A DNA stretch of 64,000 bases. It comes from Colletotrichum lupini. Taxonomy: Eukaryota; Ascomycota; Sordariomycetes; Glomerellales; Glomerellaceae. Both the position numbers and the translations under genes were made by a program. Shown piece by piece: positions 13,676 to 24,599 of the stretch; the first letter of the stretch is position 1, and every line of letters begins with the position of its first letter. The stretch lies in contig NC_064677.1 in the NCBI RefSeq assembly GCF_023278565.1, positions 1,550,001-1,614,000 of the forward strand. The letters run 5' to 3'. The notes below the pieces were generated by a model. The model was given only the letters and a program-made list of their open reading frames with translations. It did no database searches and was not told the DNA's origin.

Positions 13676-13814
13676 TGTTGGTATCCGTATCACAGGATAA
13701 TTGGTTCGAACCGTGGGTTGACGAAGAGGTCAATTTAACTATCTGATCTTCTGCGTAGGTGTAAAAAGGAAGTTCCAACCGTAGGTTGGGCAGGCCGCGG
13801 TAATCGTAAGTAGG
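13676..13814 (-). repeat. left part of split solo LTR (139 bp)
   Basis: It begins TGTTGGTATCC and ends with GTAGG. It is homologous to 5760-5900. With 31709-31772 it makes a 203-bp LTR of the same family as the 205-bp LTR at 5760-5964. The AAATC duplication sits immediately outside. The strand is given by homology to the block-1 element. Confidence 0.82.
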
Positions 13815-13847
13815 TACGGCAGACTGCAAGAGGCACTCCGCCAAAAC
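13815..13847 (+). repeat. left terminal inverted repeat, 33 bp
   Basis: It starts TACGGCAGACTGCAAGAGGC and ends CCGCCAAAAC. It is the inverted partner of 31671-31703, with a single G/A difference at position 12, and is preceded by the duplication GTAGG. Confidence 0.75.
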
Positions 13848-14929
13848 CGTTCTTTCCAATAGACCTACAGCTACCGTAAATTTTAGGCATTAATAGCGCG
13901 ACTTTCTCGTATATATAAATAAATATTATAATAAATCCCGTATATTATTATAAGGAATTACTTATAACCGTAAGTAGTAGTAGTTATATAAGGGTAGTTA
14001 TACTACTTAGCGAAAGTAGGGTAGCTAGGGGGCATATCCTCCTTATTAATTTATATTACTAATTAATTTCCCTTTCTTCTTAACTAACTTAATATTCCTT
14101 AAATAAGGTAAGTAATCTACCTATGCCCCTATAATTACTTATTAGCGATTATATTTTGCCTTATTATACTTTATACCCTTTTCTACTTTACTTTTATTAT
14201 TATTACCTAATTATATACGCAATTATAAGTATAATATTCGCGATTTACTAATTAGAAATATTAATTAAGTATAATTAGGCAATTTTATATATAATTGCTA
14301 GTGCAATTTTTATTAATTAGTAATTATACTTCTTCTTAGGCTAATATACGCGCAATTATAAGTATAATTACGCGTATATACCTATTTATAATTTAATTCT
14401 TTTTATTTACTTTTTTCTTTAGTATTAACTATTTATATATATATACTAATAATTTTATATAGGATACTCCTTTTTTTAATAATCGCGTACGCTATATAAT
14501 ACTCATAATAAGCGCTTAATATAGCGTTCCGGCCCGTATTAAGGGTATATAGCTCCCGACGGTCCCCGTATACTAACTTACGTAGTACCCTAATAACCTT
14601 ATATCTTATAAAATAACCTCTTACCTCCTTATTAATACGTATACCTCTATATAATAGCTTTTTTATTATACGGATTCTTATATTATTTATAAGCTCTTTA
14701 TCTTCCCTTTTAAAGACTTTTTATTAAATCTGTGACCTTAGTATTATATAGGTTAGTATATACTACCTTATATTACTTAATATTACTATACTAACCCGTA
14801 TAATCTAGCCCTAGCGTTAAATTAAGCTTAACCCTAAGATTACCAAAAATAGCTATTATATACTCCCGGATATTACCGTAACTCGTACTTAGGTTATTAA
14901 TACTATCTAAACGACTATATATAGCGATA

Positions 14930-15567
14930 CTAAGACTAGTACTAAGTCGTGCGCCCGTTATAAAGCCAGTAAAAGCATTTTTATTAATTACGTTACTTTT
15001 ATAAGTAAGGGCTACTTTAGTTATAATTATATATCTATTATATATAAATATACGCTCGTTACGCCTCCCGTTATTATTCGTACGTTACCCTATACTACTT
15101 TATATCTATTTATAGTTTACTAACAGTTCGTACTAACTTATAATACGCTTACTAAGGTCGTTAAGCGCGGTTATAATTATAAAGGCCGTAATAAAGTCCG
15201 TATTAGCGCTCTATTTAAGTCTTTAAGTACTATCCCTATTATATACCTTTATATAATAGCAGAAGCCCTTAAATAAGTAGCTAAGTAGGCTAAAAATAAT
15301 AAAAAGGGTATATATAATAATATATAGGATTATAAAGAGCGTTATTAACTTATATAAACTCTAAATAAGGAGTAATTAATTCGATATTCTTATATAGTAT
15401 AATATAGGAGTTTATATAGGTATATATTAGGATATAGTACGGTTAGGCTTAATACCTAGGTAATAAGGCCCCTACGGAGTCGTAAGGTACTTACTAACTA
15501 TAAGCTAGAGTATATACGCTTAGTTTAGCCCGTAAAAAGCCGTAACTAACTATATAAAGGCTCCCCC
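14930..15567 (+). pseudogene. RIP-mutated relic of an unknown protein gene inside the TIR element
   Basis: One frame stays protein-like for about 630 nt. Its only interruptions are TAA and TAG, as expected from RIP of CAA, CAG and TGG codons. It starts with Cys- and Lys-rich sequence that may once have been a Cys cluster (SCARYKASK, then SKGYFSYNY). Later it contains conserved-looking stretches such as RGYNYKGRNKVRISALF. I do not recognise the family. It could be a passenger gene of the TIR element or part of its own machinery. Confidence 0.35.
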
Positions 15568-17923
15568 TAAAGTTTAACGTTTTTAGTAAAATTATAGAAC
15601 TTTTATTTATTATATATTATTATTATATGCTTTTTTATCCTTTTTAGCGTTATAAATCCCTATAAGCGTTTATATTTCTATATATATACTTATAAGACCT
15701 CATAAGCAAAAGGATACCCCTATATATCGCTATAATTATATATAAATATTTACCCCTTATTTAAATTTCTTTTTTAGTTTCTTATTTTATATATTACTAC
15801 TTTTTTAAAATAGTACGACTACGTATTAATTTTTTATTATATTGAACGATAATTATTATAAAGTTAGAGAGTAATTAGACTTATAATATAATTATTATAT
15901 ATATTTGTATAGTTTCTAATACTAGAATTATAAAGCGAACTTTTAAATATTAACTTACGAAATAGGACTTATAACGAGAAGAGCGTACGGTCTTTTCTAA
16001 GGATCTATTAATTCGTATCTAAGAATTATTTTTTTAATAATACTTAAATAATAAAGATATCCTTTTTTAATTCTAGTCTAAAGGATTTATAATTACGGTT
16101 ATAAGATTATTAATACTTCGTTAATAGAATTAGCTTTAGTAATAATAAATACTAAAATAGTTCGTAATTATATAATAATAATTAAAAGAGTTCTTTTTTA
16201 ATATACTAGAGGTTGCTTACCGTACTAAAGGGTATAATAAAGAGTATTTTTATATATAGGTTTATTAATAAGCTTATATTATTAGCTAAGATAAACTATA
16301 CTTTATATATCGCAAAACCTTTTTATAATAAGTTTAAGATTAGTTAAGTAAAATAAGGTACTATTATAAAAAGTTTACGACTCCTAGACTAAATTATATT
16401 TAGTTTTTAAATACGTATAACAAGCTTTTACTATTTAAATTTAAGATCTATACTAGTATTAATACTTATTCGCGGTTTATTATATAGTTCTATATAAGGG
16501 TTTCTATTTATATATCCCGGAATATACTTATATAATATCTTACTATTATTTAATAATAGGGATTTATGTTATTACGAGTTCGTTTAAACCGAGAGAAAGA
16601 AACCGTTTTTATATTTAGTATTTATTACTACTTTTTATAATACCGTTTAATAATAAAAAGTCTAATTATATTCTATAATTACTAAATCTTTAGTAAAAGT
16701 ATCTATAATATTAAGATTAAGAGTTAGTAGAATCGTTTTTATTAAAGTAGATTAGTATATTAATAAGTAAGTAATATATATCTTAATATATATAAATATA
16801 CTTAGGTTCATAGGAATACTTCTAACTACTTAAGTTTTAAGGGCTATTCTATATAAATATACTCTCTAACTAAATTATACTTCTATTTACGTATATACTA
16901 CTAATTTGTTCTAATTTTATTAACTTCGTATAAATTTAGAACTCTTATCGAATTCGTTATTAAAAAGGTTGCCCTTATATTATTTCTAGTTACCTATAGT
17001 AACTATATTATTAACTTACGTTACGAACCGTATAAGACTTTATATAGCTAATTAACTAAGACTAAGTTTAATAACTATTAAACGCTATTTAGAATAGTAA
17101 TAATCTAGACGTATATCTTCCTTAAGCTACTTTATAAATTTATACTTTAATTATCAAGGGCTCCCTAACTATATTAGTTAAAAATACGAAGTTTAGCGAG
17201 GCTAATTATTCTTATTTTAAAGCGTATTAATATTTTTATATTTATTTAAAGTAGTATATACGTAATAAGCTCTAACTAAAAGTTATTTTATTTAGTAAAC
17301 TATAGGGCGGTATTATATAGGTTAAGTAGAGATTAGAAGACTTTAGAATTAATCTTAGAATATTAAATAGCTTTATAATTATGAGCGATACTAAGGACGA
17401 AGAGGAATTATAAATATAATTATAGTTTACTCTAAACTATTTACTAACGAGAATACTCGTTTCTATTTTTATAATATAATAAGTTGTTTACTATTATAAA
17501 TTTTATTTTCTTATCGAACTACTATAATCTCGTCTTTTCTATCGTTTTTATCCTTTTTAACCTTTTTCTTAGCCTTTACCTCCTTCTTAACGATCTTCTT
17601 TTCTTATTTAACTAATAATTCCTCTTTAATTTTTATTATTAGTTTAATACTAGTACTTATTAAAAGCCGTATTTTTAGAACATTTTTATACGTTATTTTG
17701 TTTAAAGTTTTAGTTATAATTAGCTTTATACAACCTTTTCCCTTCTTTATTAGCTAAGGTTTAATAACTAATAACTTAATTTTAGTTTAAGAAATAAAAG
17801 AAAGTTAGTAATTATCTTTTTTATATAAGATCGTAGTTTTAAAAAGGAATCTCTCTAAACTTATAGCTTCGTACGCTATTTCATAGTATTTTGAAATATT
17901 ATAAAGATTCTTTATATTAATTA
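15568..17923. other. RIP-mutated AT-rich interior of the TIR element
   Basis: The TpA content is extreme and no frame is open for long. Fragments of protein-like sequence appear on the plus strand but I could not assign them to any family. Confidence 0.4.
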
Positions 17924-17928
17924 AAAAT

Positions 17929-18054
17929 TGTTACGAAGGTAACTTTGTTTACCTTATTATTCGCCTTATTATCAATATTACGTAAGCAAACTATATACCA
18001 TATTAATCTACGATTTCTGTAGATTATTATAGGTATTGATTATGTAAGCAATAC
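17929..18054 (+). repeat. left part of copia LTR 'A' (126 bp), plus orientation
   Basis: It begins TGTTACGAAGG after the duplication AAAAT (17924-17928) and ends with AATAC. Together with 30500-30887 it makes a 514-bp LTR, the length of the other LTRs of this family. The second AAAAT is at 30888-30892. Confidence 0.8.
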
Positions 18055-18568
18055 TCTAGCACGTATAGCTTTAACGAGGTAATGCGGGATATTCTTATGA
18101 AGAATATAAAAAGTGAATATTCATATAGAAGCAAGAATATATGAATATAGGGGATATAAGCGTATATAAAAGAGGTTTTTGTAGTAAAGAGAGTAATATA
18201 GTTGAATTACTATATAAGAAGTTGCTTGCTTAACGAAAGGTCTAGGTAGGCAAATACACGCCTACATATAGGCATAAAAACCTCCTACTAGAATATTCCA
18301 TTGCTTATTAATTATGATATAATTAATAAGCGTATACGTAAGTGAATGCGTAATCGTAGTACGTAATTCCGCCTCGAGTAAATTCCAGATTATTCAGTTA
18401 CCTTCCAGTACTTTCCATTGCTCACGTAAGCTTATATAAGCAGTATTGCTTACATAATCAATACCTATAATAATCTACAGAAATCGTAGATTAATATGGT
18501 TTATAGTTTGCTTACGTAATATTGATAATAAGGCGAATAATAAGGTAAACAAAGTTACCTTCGTAACA
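18055..18568 (-). repeat. copia B 3' LTR, 514 bp
   Basis: On the element strand it begins TGTTACGAAGG (at 18568) and ends CGTGCTAGA (at 18055). It is nearly identical to LTR A in inverse orientation at 30374-30887, implying recent divergence. Confidence 0.85.
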
Positions 18569-18582
18569 CTCCCTCTTTTGCC
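18569..18582 (-). promoter_or_regulatory. copia B polypurine tract
   Basis: The minus strand reads GGCAAAAGAGGGAG directly before the 3' LTR start TGTTACG. This is the expected plus-strand priming site for reverse transcription. Confidence 0.75.
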
Positions 18583-18610
18583 TTATTAGCTATGTTGAAA
18601 TAGCTAACCA

Positions 18611-18715
18611 AGTACCCTAGAGTAGATTTCTAGTACCCTAGAGTAGATTTCTAGTACCCTAGAATAGTTTTTTGGTACCCTAGAACAATGTTTTGGTACC
18701 CTAGAGTATTTTCCT
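18611..18715. repeat. five 21-bp tandem repeats in copia B 3' noncoding region
   Basis: Copies begin GTACCCTAG at 18612, 18633, 18654, 18675 and 18696, an exact 21-bp spacing. They lie between the pol stop and the polypurine tract. Confidence 0.8.
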
Positions 18716-18773
18716 TAAAATATTCATAAAAATATAAGGAAAATAAATACCTATATTAGGGGTATAATATAGG

Positions 18774-21700
18774 TTAAATAGGGTTATTAGGATCGTTTAA
18801 GCCTATTAGCTTAACGAATTCCTTATGTTTAACCCGAGGTAAGGGTTTTGTTAACCCATCGGCAGGCAGTATAGTAGAAGGGAGATATTCTACTTTAATA
18901 TTCCCTTTTTCTACTTCCTGTCGAGTATAATAATAATATAGGGCAGTATGCTTAGTCCTTTGGTGATATTCAGGATTATAAGCAAGAGATAATGCCCCAT
19001 TATTATCGGTTTTAATAGTAATAGGTTTAATTTGATAACCTATTTCCGATAATAAATTCTGAAGCCAAATAGCTTCCCGAATAGCTTCCTGAAGTCCATT
19101 AAATTCAGCCTCTGTAGTAGAAAGTGCTATAGTAGACTGTTTTTTAGACTTCCAGCTAATCGGACCTCCATTTAGTGTAAATAAGTACCCAGAAGTTGAT
19201 TTTCTAGTACTTTTACACCCGGCCCAGTTAGAATCAGTATAGCCTACTAATTCTACAGGCCCAATATTACTATTATAGGTAATATTATAGTGAATAGTGC
19301 CACTAAGGTATCTATAAATACCTTTTACTACCTTAAGTAGGTAAATAGTGGGCTTATGGAGGTATTGGGAGACGAAAGAGACTGAAAAAGCTAAATCAGC
19401 CCTAGTTACAACCATAGCGTATATTAAAGATCCTACTAGGTGCTGGTAGGTCTTTAATAGCTCTTTTGGAGGTAAATAGTCGTCTTTTTCGTTCCCTAAA
19501 TCACTATTTAATATACCCGGATTTATAGGTATATTAGTGATTTTAGCTTCGGAAAAATCATTATTATTAAGAATTTCCTTAATATAATGACTTTGAGAGA
19601 GAGAAATAGTCTTATTAGACCGATTTCTAGTAATTTTGACGCCTAGGAAATTCGAGGCTTCGCCTAGGTCTTTAATATCGATATATTTCGATATTTTACC
19701 CTTAATTTCCTCTATATATTTAATATTTTGATTAAATATAAGGAAATCATCGACGTGGGTAACAATAAAAGCAGGATTTTTGAAATCCTGGTTGAAATAG
19801 GTAGCCTCATCGGATTTTAGAGGTAAAAAGCCTATTTTATTAAAAATAGACTTCAGCTTTAGTTGCCATTGTCTAGGGCTTTGTTTGAGCCCATATAAGG
19901 CTTTTAAAAGCTGTAATAACTGATTTTTTGATTTATCCCAATTTATTGTATTTAAATTAGGGTATTTTTCAAAAAATTCAGTTAAAAGTATATTAGAAGG
20001 GTCTATATATACCTCTTCTAATAAATCCCCATTTAAAAAGGCACCAATAACGTCAATTTGGTGTATATGCCAGTTTAAAGGGGCAGATAGGGCTATAAGT
20101 ACCCTATAGGTAGTAGGATTACTTCCAGAAGCAAAAGTTTGGAAATAATCGACTCCATACTGTTGTTCGAAGCCTCTAACTACTAATCGGGCCTTATATT
20201 TATCAATATTACCAGTATTAATATTGATTTTTCGTTTAAAGACCCATCTAGTAGATAGTGGATTTTTATTAGCTTTATAGACCTTATTTGGGTCTATAGC
20301 TAATAAAGTACCCTTTTTAATAATAACCTCTAGCTCAGAATATATAGCTTTTAACCATTCTGATTTTTCTGAGCTATTTAGAGCCTGTTTTAGTGTATTA
20401 GGCTCTGGAGGTAGGGTAATACTCTGAGTAAAATCTTTATATTTAGATTTTTCTTCCTCAGATAATTTGGGAATTAATACCTCTATTTTAGAAGGTATTT
20501 CCTGAATATCTTCGATTTTATCAAAAATTTTAGAATATAAAGGAGGATTTACGCTTTCTACCCCCTCTATTCTATTATTTTGAATAAATCGAATATGCGA
20601 AGTCCGTAATAATCGAGATCGAAAAGGATTAGAAGGGCAATATATAATATATATATTATTACCTTCTTTTCCTAAATATATACCATTTTGAGTATAGGTA
20701 TACATTTTATTCGAAGTGACTCGCTTTTGAGTAGGGTAATAAATAAGTACCCTAGAGCCGATTTTTCTTAGATTAGATAAATCCGGCTTATTATTTCTTT
20801 TTGGGAAGAAATAATCGAGAAAAGCCTCCATAGGGGTCTTTTCAAGGCGTATATTAGCGGTAAAATTAACTAATTTAGTTAATTCTTTCAAAATTACGTC
20901 CCATAAATATAGGGGTAATTTCTCCGCTAATAAAATAGTTCTAGCCTTTTCGATAAGGGCCCTATTAGTCCTTTCGGCTATACCATTTTGCTCGGGCGTA
21001 TAGGGCGTCGAAGGCTCTAAAATAATGCCTTTTTCGTTAATATAGGGTAATAATTCCCCTATATTAAATTCCGTACCATTATCTAAGCGTATATACTTAG
21101 GGTAGGAATTAAACTGGTTAAAATAAAATTCCAGTTTGTTTTTGAGAATATTAATTATATTCTCTTTGGTTTTTGAGAATTCAACATCTCGAAAACCAGT
21201 AAAATCATCCGTAAACGGAATAGCGTAATTATTTCCACTAATAGTAGTAGGGGTAATTTTAACTGTATTAATACAGACCCTTTCTAGTGGAAATAATGCC
21301 CGATTATAGTTAATTTTAGGCTGTTGCCTAGTTAACTTAGCTGTAGTACAGCTCGGGCAATTTAGGTCTTTTTCCTTTAATTTGTCTAAAGGAATTCCCT
21401 TAGTTATTTTCGCAGTTTTTAATAAATAAGGGTAAGAAGGATGACCTAATTTTTCGTGCCATTCCTGGGTGATTGAATAGGCCTGATTATCTGAATTTTC
21501 AGATAAATAATCAGTATTTTTCTCTATATTACTATTATTAATAGTAATATTATGAAGAGAATTTTGAATGGATTCTAAAATATTTTTTAGATCCAAATAC
21601 TGATTTTTAGGGTCCAAATCGTTTTGTTGGTACCCTGTAGTAGGCCTTCGATTTTTCCAAGCAATATTAAGGAAAAATCCATGCCTTTTGAAATCCAAAT

Positions 21701-22340
21701 AAGCAAATACATTGCCCTCAGAATCCACTAAATAATTCTTTTCAATATATCCACCATTTTTGTAGTGTAATATACCTGAAAAGATATTAAGTGGGAATTC
21801 TGGAATATATAAGGTATTTTTTAACCTTATAGGTATAATTTTACCCCGTAAATAGATAGGTAAAATTAAGTCCCCAATACCCTGTGGGTATACTGGGCCA
21901 GCTCCGGTTCGAATAGGGGGTAAATTGTCCCTATTATCGAAATTTTCGAATAAATCTATACTATTAGCAATATGGACTGTTGAACCCGTATCATACAACC
22001 ACCTTTCAGTTGTATTTGTGCCCATATTAGCCGAATTATTAGTATTTTCTCCCGAAAGGCCCAAATTATCATTTGGAGTCGAGTTGGGTAATATATGAGG
22101 GAGAAAAGGTTGATAATTTTCATCAAGTGGGTCTATGGTATAGTGGTCGGAACCACTAACCATATAATTCCTTGATTGTAAGGGCTGAGGGTTCAAATCT
22201 CCATGTGGGCGTTGGTTTTTCGTAAAAGAGTTGGGCTGGTTTAGTTGGTTTCGGGGCTGGTTTCGGGGTTGGTTTGGTTTGGGTTGATATGAGGGCTTAT
22301 TTGAGGGCTTTTTGGGTTGGTATTTGGGTTGGTATTTTGC
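18774..22340 (-). CDS. copia Pol polyprotein (protease, integrase, reverse transcriptase, RNase H)
   Basis: The open frame runs from the stop at 22341-22343 down to 18774, with 1140 codons counted from a TTG at 22196. Numbering from that TTG, the protease triad DTG is at 69-71. The integrase follows with a zinc region (HxxLGHP and CPSC) and core motifs FTDDFTGF near 325 and DNGTEF near 370. Reverse transcriptase shows DVIGAFLNGD near 711, YGLKQSPRQW and the catalytic VDD near 812. RNase H shows YTDSNWAGC near 985. This gene order defines Ty1/copia. No ATG begins the frame. It overlaps gag by 100 nt in the -1 frame, so synthesis by frameshift from gag is likely. The frame is intact despite lying inside RIP-damaged DNA. 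Confidence 0.92.
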   Translation of the reverse strand, partial: AKYQPKYQPKKPSNKPSYQPKPNQPRNQPRNQLNQPNSFTKNQRPHGDLNPQPLQSRNYMVSGSDHYTIDPLDENYQPFLPHILPNSTPNDNLGLSGENTNNSANMGTNTTERWLYDTGSTVHIANSIDLFENFDNRDNLPPIRTGAGPVYPQGIGDLILPIYLRGKIIPIRLKNTLYIPEFPLNIFSGILHYKNGGYIEKNYLVDSEGNVFAYLDFKRHGFFLNIAWKNRRPTTGYQQNDLDPKNQYLDLKNILESIQNSLHNITINNSNIEKNTDYLSENSDNQAYSITQEWHEKLGHPSYPYLLKTAKITKGIPLDKLKEKDLNCPSCTTAKLTRQQPKINYNRALFPLERVCINTVKITPTTISGNNYAIPFTDDFTGFRDVEFSKTKENIINILKNKLEFYFNQFNSYPKYIRLDNGTEFNIGELLPYINEKGIILEPSTPYTPEQNGIAERTNRALIEKARTILLAEKLPLYLWDVILKELTKLVNFTANIRLEKTPMEAFLDYFFPKRNNKPDLSNLRKIGSRVLIYYPTQKRVTSNKMYTYTQNGIYLGKEGNNIYIIYCPSNPFRSRLLRTSHIRFIQNNRIEGVESVNPPLYSKIFDKIEDIQEIPSKIEVLIPKLSEEEKSKYKDFTQSITLPPEPNTLKQALNSSEKSEWLKAIYSELEVIIKKGTLLAIDPNKVYKANKNPLSTRWVFKRKININTGNIDKYKARLVVRGFEQQYGVDYFQTFASGSNPTTYRVLIALSAPLNWHIHQIDVIGAFLNGDLLEEVYIDPSNILLTEFFEKYPNLNTINWDKSKNQLLQLLKALYGLKQSPRQWQLKLKSIFNKIGFLPLKSDEATYFNQDFKNPAFIVTHVDDFLIFNQNIKYIEEIKGKISKYIDIKDLGEASNFLGVKITRNRSNKTISLSQSHYIKEILNNNDFSEAKITNIPINPGILNSDLGNEKDDYLPPKELLKTYQHLVGSLIYAMVVTRADLAFSVSFVSQYLHKPTIYLLKVVKGIYRYLSGTIHYNITYNSNIGPVELVGYTDSNWAGCKSTRKSTSGYLFTLNGGPISWKSKKQSTIALSTTEAEFNGLQEAIREAIWLQNLLSEIGYQIKPITIKTDNNGALSLAYNPEYHQRTKHTALYYYYTRQEVEKGNIKVEYLPSTILPADGLTKPLPRVKHKEFVKLIGLNDPNNPI

Positions 22341-22999
22341 TTATAATAAGTCTTAGACTTATTATACTTATTTCGAGAGTATTTATTACTCTTAATAGTA
22401 TTATTAGACATAGGAGTATCGATTTCTCTCCTATTTTCGTCTAATATATCCGTAATAAGAGCCTCTAAAGTAGGGGGCTCTTTAAGTCTTAGATTAGACC
22501 TTTGACGATCAGCCCAAATCGGAAAGATATTAGTTAGGGCTGATATAAAGACCGTTTTTTGGTCTATATCCTCAATAATAGCTCCTACGCTTTTTAATTT
22601 GGAAATATAGCTTTTAAATGAGCTAATAAACTCATTTAAGCTATTAAAATGCTCCAATCTAATAGCGTGGAATTCGAGGTATAATTGTTGACGTAGAACT
22701 GGTCCTGTACCCTCATAGGATGCTTTAAGGGTATTAAGAGCCTCTTTTGGATCAATTTGATCAAAAATAAGTGAAAGAGGCTCAGGTTGAATATTTTGCC
22801 TTATTAATAATAAGGATTGGGTTTTTTGCTCTTCAGTAATATTTTCATATTCGTTTTCAACTTCGAAATAGGTATTTAATTTCAAAAGTCGAAGATAAAT
22901 ATGAAGAGTAGAAAGCCAAGTAGTCCAATTTTGACTACCTTTTAGGCGTTGATTTTCAGGCATAAGGCAGCCTGTAATTGCCTTAATAATATCCGCCAT
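22241..22999 (-). CDS. copia Gag-like protein (252 aa)
   Basis: The ATG at 22999 opens 252 codons. The N-terminal part has the usual copia Gag fold region (NWTTWLSTLHIYLRL near 25, then a UBN2-like helical segment ending near 190). The tail is rich in Asn, Lys and Pro. No CCHC zinc knuckle is visible in this frame. The last 100 nt overlap pol in the -1 frame. A C_CCA_AAA heptamer lies at 22316-22310 in the gag reading phase (residues 229-230). Confidence 0.85.
   Translation of the reverse strand: MADIIKAITGCLMPENQRLKGSQNWTTWLSTLHIYLRLLKLNTYFEVENEYENITEEQKTQSLLLIRQNIQPEPLSLIFDQIDPKEALNTLKASYEGTGPVLRQQLYLEFHAIRLEHFNSLNEFISSFKSYISKLKSVGAIIEDIDQKTVFISALTNIFPIWADRQRSNLRLKEPPTLEALITDILDENRREIDTPMSNNTIKSNKYSRNKYNKSKTYYKQNTNPNTNPKSPQISPHINPNQTNPETSPETN
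22310..22316 (-). promoter_or_regulatory. candidate -1 ribosomal frameshift heptamer C CCA AAA
   Basis: Relative to the gag ATG at 22999, CCA is at 22315-22313 and AAA at 22312-22310, which fits the X_XXY_YYZ rule. A -1 slip here enters the pol frame, which is open from 22340 onward. I have not identified a downstream pseudoknot. Confidence 0.5.
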
Positions 23000-23456
23000 T
23001 ATATATATTTTAGAATATATATAATATAAATATATACTAGTATTGTTCCTAGTATAAATAAGCTTACTTTAAGCTTAGAATTCAAGCTTGTTTTTAAGCT
23101 TGAAAATAGACTTATTTCAAGTCTAAAAATATATATAAGAAAAAGTCTATTTTGACTTCTTTTTCTTATAAATAGATATTTAATAAAAGTAAGTATATAG
23201 TATAAAAAGGGCTTACACTTCGTCTGCCTTTTTATATATATAAATCCTTTATTAAATATAAAGGTCGATTTCGAATTTTCGAATTCGAAAAAGTGATTTT
23301 GGGCGGAGTAAGGTATCTCGATATATAGATATGTATATACCGGATAAAGGTATATACCTAAATGATAATAGGTATAATATAGGCAAATAAAAATAGAAGA
23401 GCTCGGATAAGTGAATAATATTCACTTAAGTAAATAAAACCTCAGTTATATAATAA

Positions 23457-23470
23457 CTGGGCTCATAACC
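23457..23470 (-). promoter_or_regulatory. copia B primer-binding site (initiator tRNA-Met anticodon arm)
   Basis: The minus strand reads GGTTATGAGCCCAG immediately inside the 5' LTR. This is complementary to the CUGGGCUCAUAACC anticodon arm of eukaryotic initiator tRNA-Met. Internal (half-tRNA) priming is known for Drosophila copia, so the match fits the family. Confidence 0.75.
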
Positions 23471-23597
23471 TTTAGCACGTATAGCTTTAACGAGGTAATG
23501 CGGGATATTCTTATGAAGAGTATAAAAAGTGAATATTCATATAGAAGTAAGAATATATGAATATAGGGGATATAAGCGTATATAAAAGAGGTTTTTA
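23471..23597 (-). repeat. copia B 5' LTR, inner 127 bp
   Basis: It matches 18055-18181 of the 3' LTR with few changes. The LTR is cut here by the gypsy element and resumes at 30108. Confidence 0.85.
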
Positions 23598-23821
23598 TAT
23601 TACAAAAGGGAACTTAAGGCAGGTCGGAACGCTGCTATATTGACCTAATTAACTAAAGACTTAACGTAAAGAGGGAAAAAATAGAATAGTAGGCAAAAGC
23701 TAGCGAGCTAGCCCTTTGGGCCTAGCGGTCTAGCTCGTTACGTAACTACTAGGAGCTTAGCCTCGTAGCCTAAGGCTAAGCTACGGGGCCCACAGGGGCC
23801 CTAATACCTATTACTATAATA
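23598..23821 (-). repeat. gypsy 3' LTR, 224 bp
   Basis: It starts TATTACAAAAGGG and ends ACTATAATA. It is homologous to 29880-30103 with many transitions, mostly producing TpA, as RIP does. Confidence 0.88.
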
Positions 23822-24599
23822 TTACCCCCCCCTCTATACTAGAGGGCGCTGTCCGTAGTACTAAAAAATAAACCTCCTAATTACCCCTTATTCTAGCGAA
23901 TCCATGGCTATAATTACTACTATTATATTATCGTCGTCCCTTAGTAGTAGCGAATTACTAGCTACGGCGGCTTTTATTTATACGTCTAGGTTCCGTAGCA
24001 GACCCTTAGTAGTTAGGTATTAGTAATAGAACGCTTATAGTACTATTAGTATATACCTAAAGCTCTCTGCGTCGTACTACGTTAGATCCGTATCGTATCC
24101 CTTTTAATCTGCCTAGTACTATAGCTTTCTCCTATATAAACATAACTTAACTATTTTAAAAACCTCGTACTCCGGCTCGCTGTTATTATTAATAATTAGT
24201 AATAATAGCTCTTAGTTCTACCCGGGTAGTAAGTTGTTAGTAGCCTTCCTTAGCTTACTTAGGTAAAAGACCGGGTATACCCAGCTACCTATTAGTAATT
24301 CTACGACCTATGTGCCCCCCTATTTAGTACCGATAATAGGCTATAGGCCGGCCTATAGCTACTATAGTTTATTTACGTCGGCGGACTTCTAGTACGAAGT
24401 ATTAACGAAGACCCGGTCTCTTATTTTTAAGTCGTCCGGGCGCCGGCGGCGGTTAGTATACCTTTTATATTATACCTAAGCGACCTTTATATTACCCCTA
24501 GTAATCTCCTAGGCCTCGTATATCCCCTAAGCTATATACTGCGCGTCGGTACGGTTTAGCTTCTTTTTTATAAAGCCGAATTAGTAAGTTCGCTTAGAT

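Noticed and set aside
13488..13859. 123-codon minus-strand open frame
   Set aside because: It runs across the host/LTR junction and into the TIR, so it is a chance frame over insertion borders.
22176..22215. tRNA-like box (GGTTCAAATC) in the copia pol start region
   Set aside because: The T-loop-like sequence has no pairing stem and no matching D-arm or acceptor stem; it is part of the coding sequence.
23290..23320. Similarity of GATTTTGGGCGGAGTAAGG to the 33-bp TIR end
   Set aside because: The match is short and imperfect, lies inside the copia leader, and has no partner or duplication.
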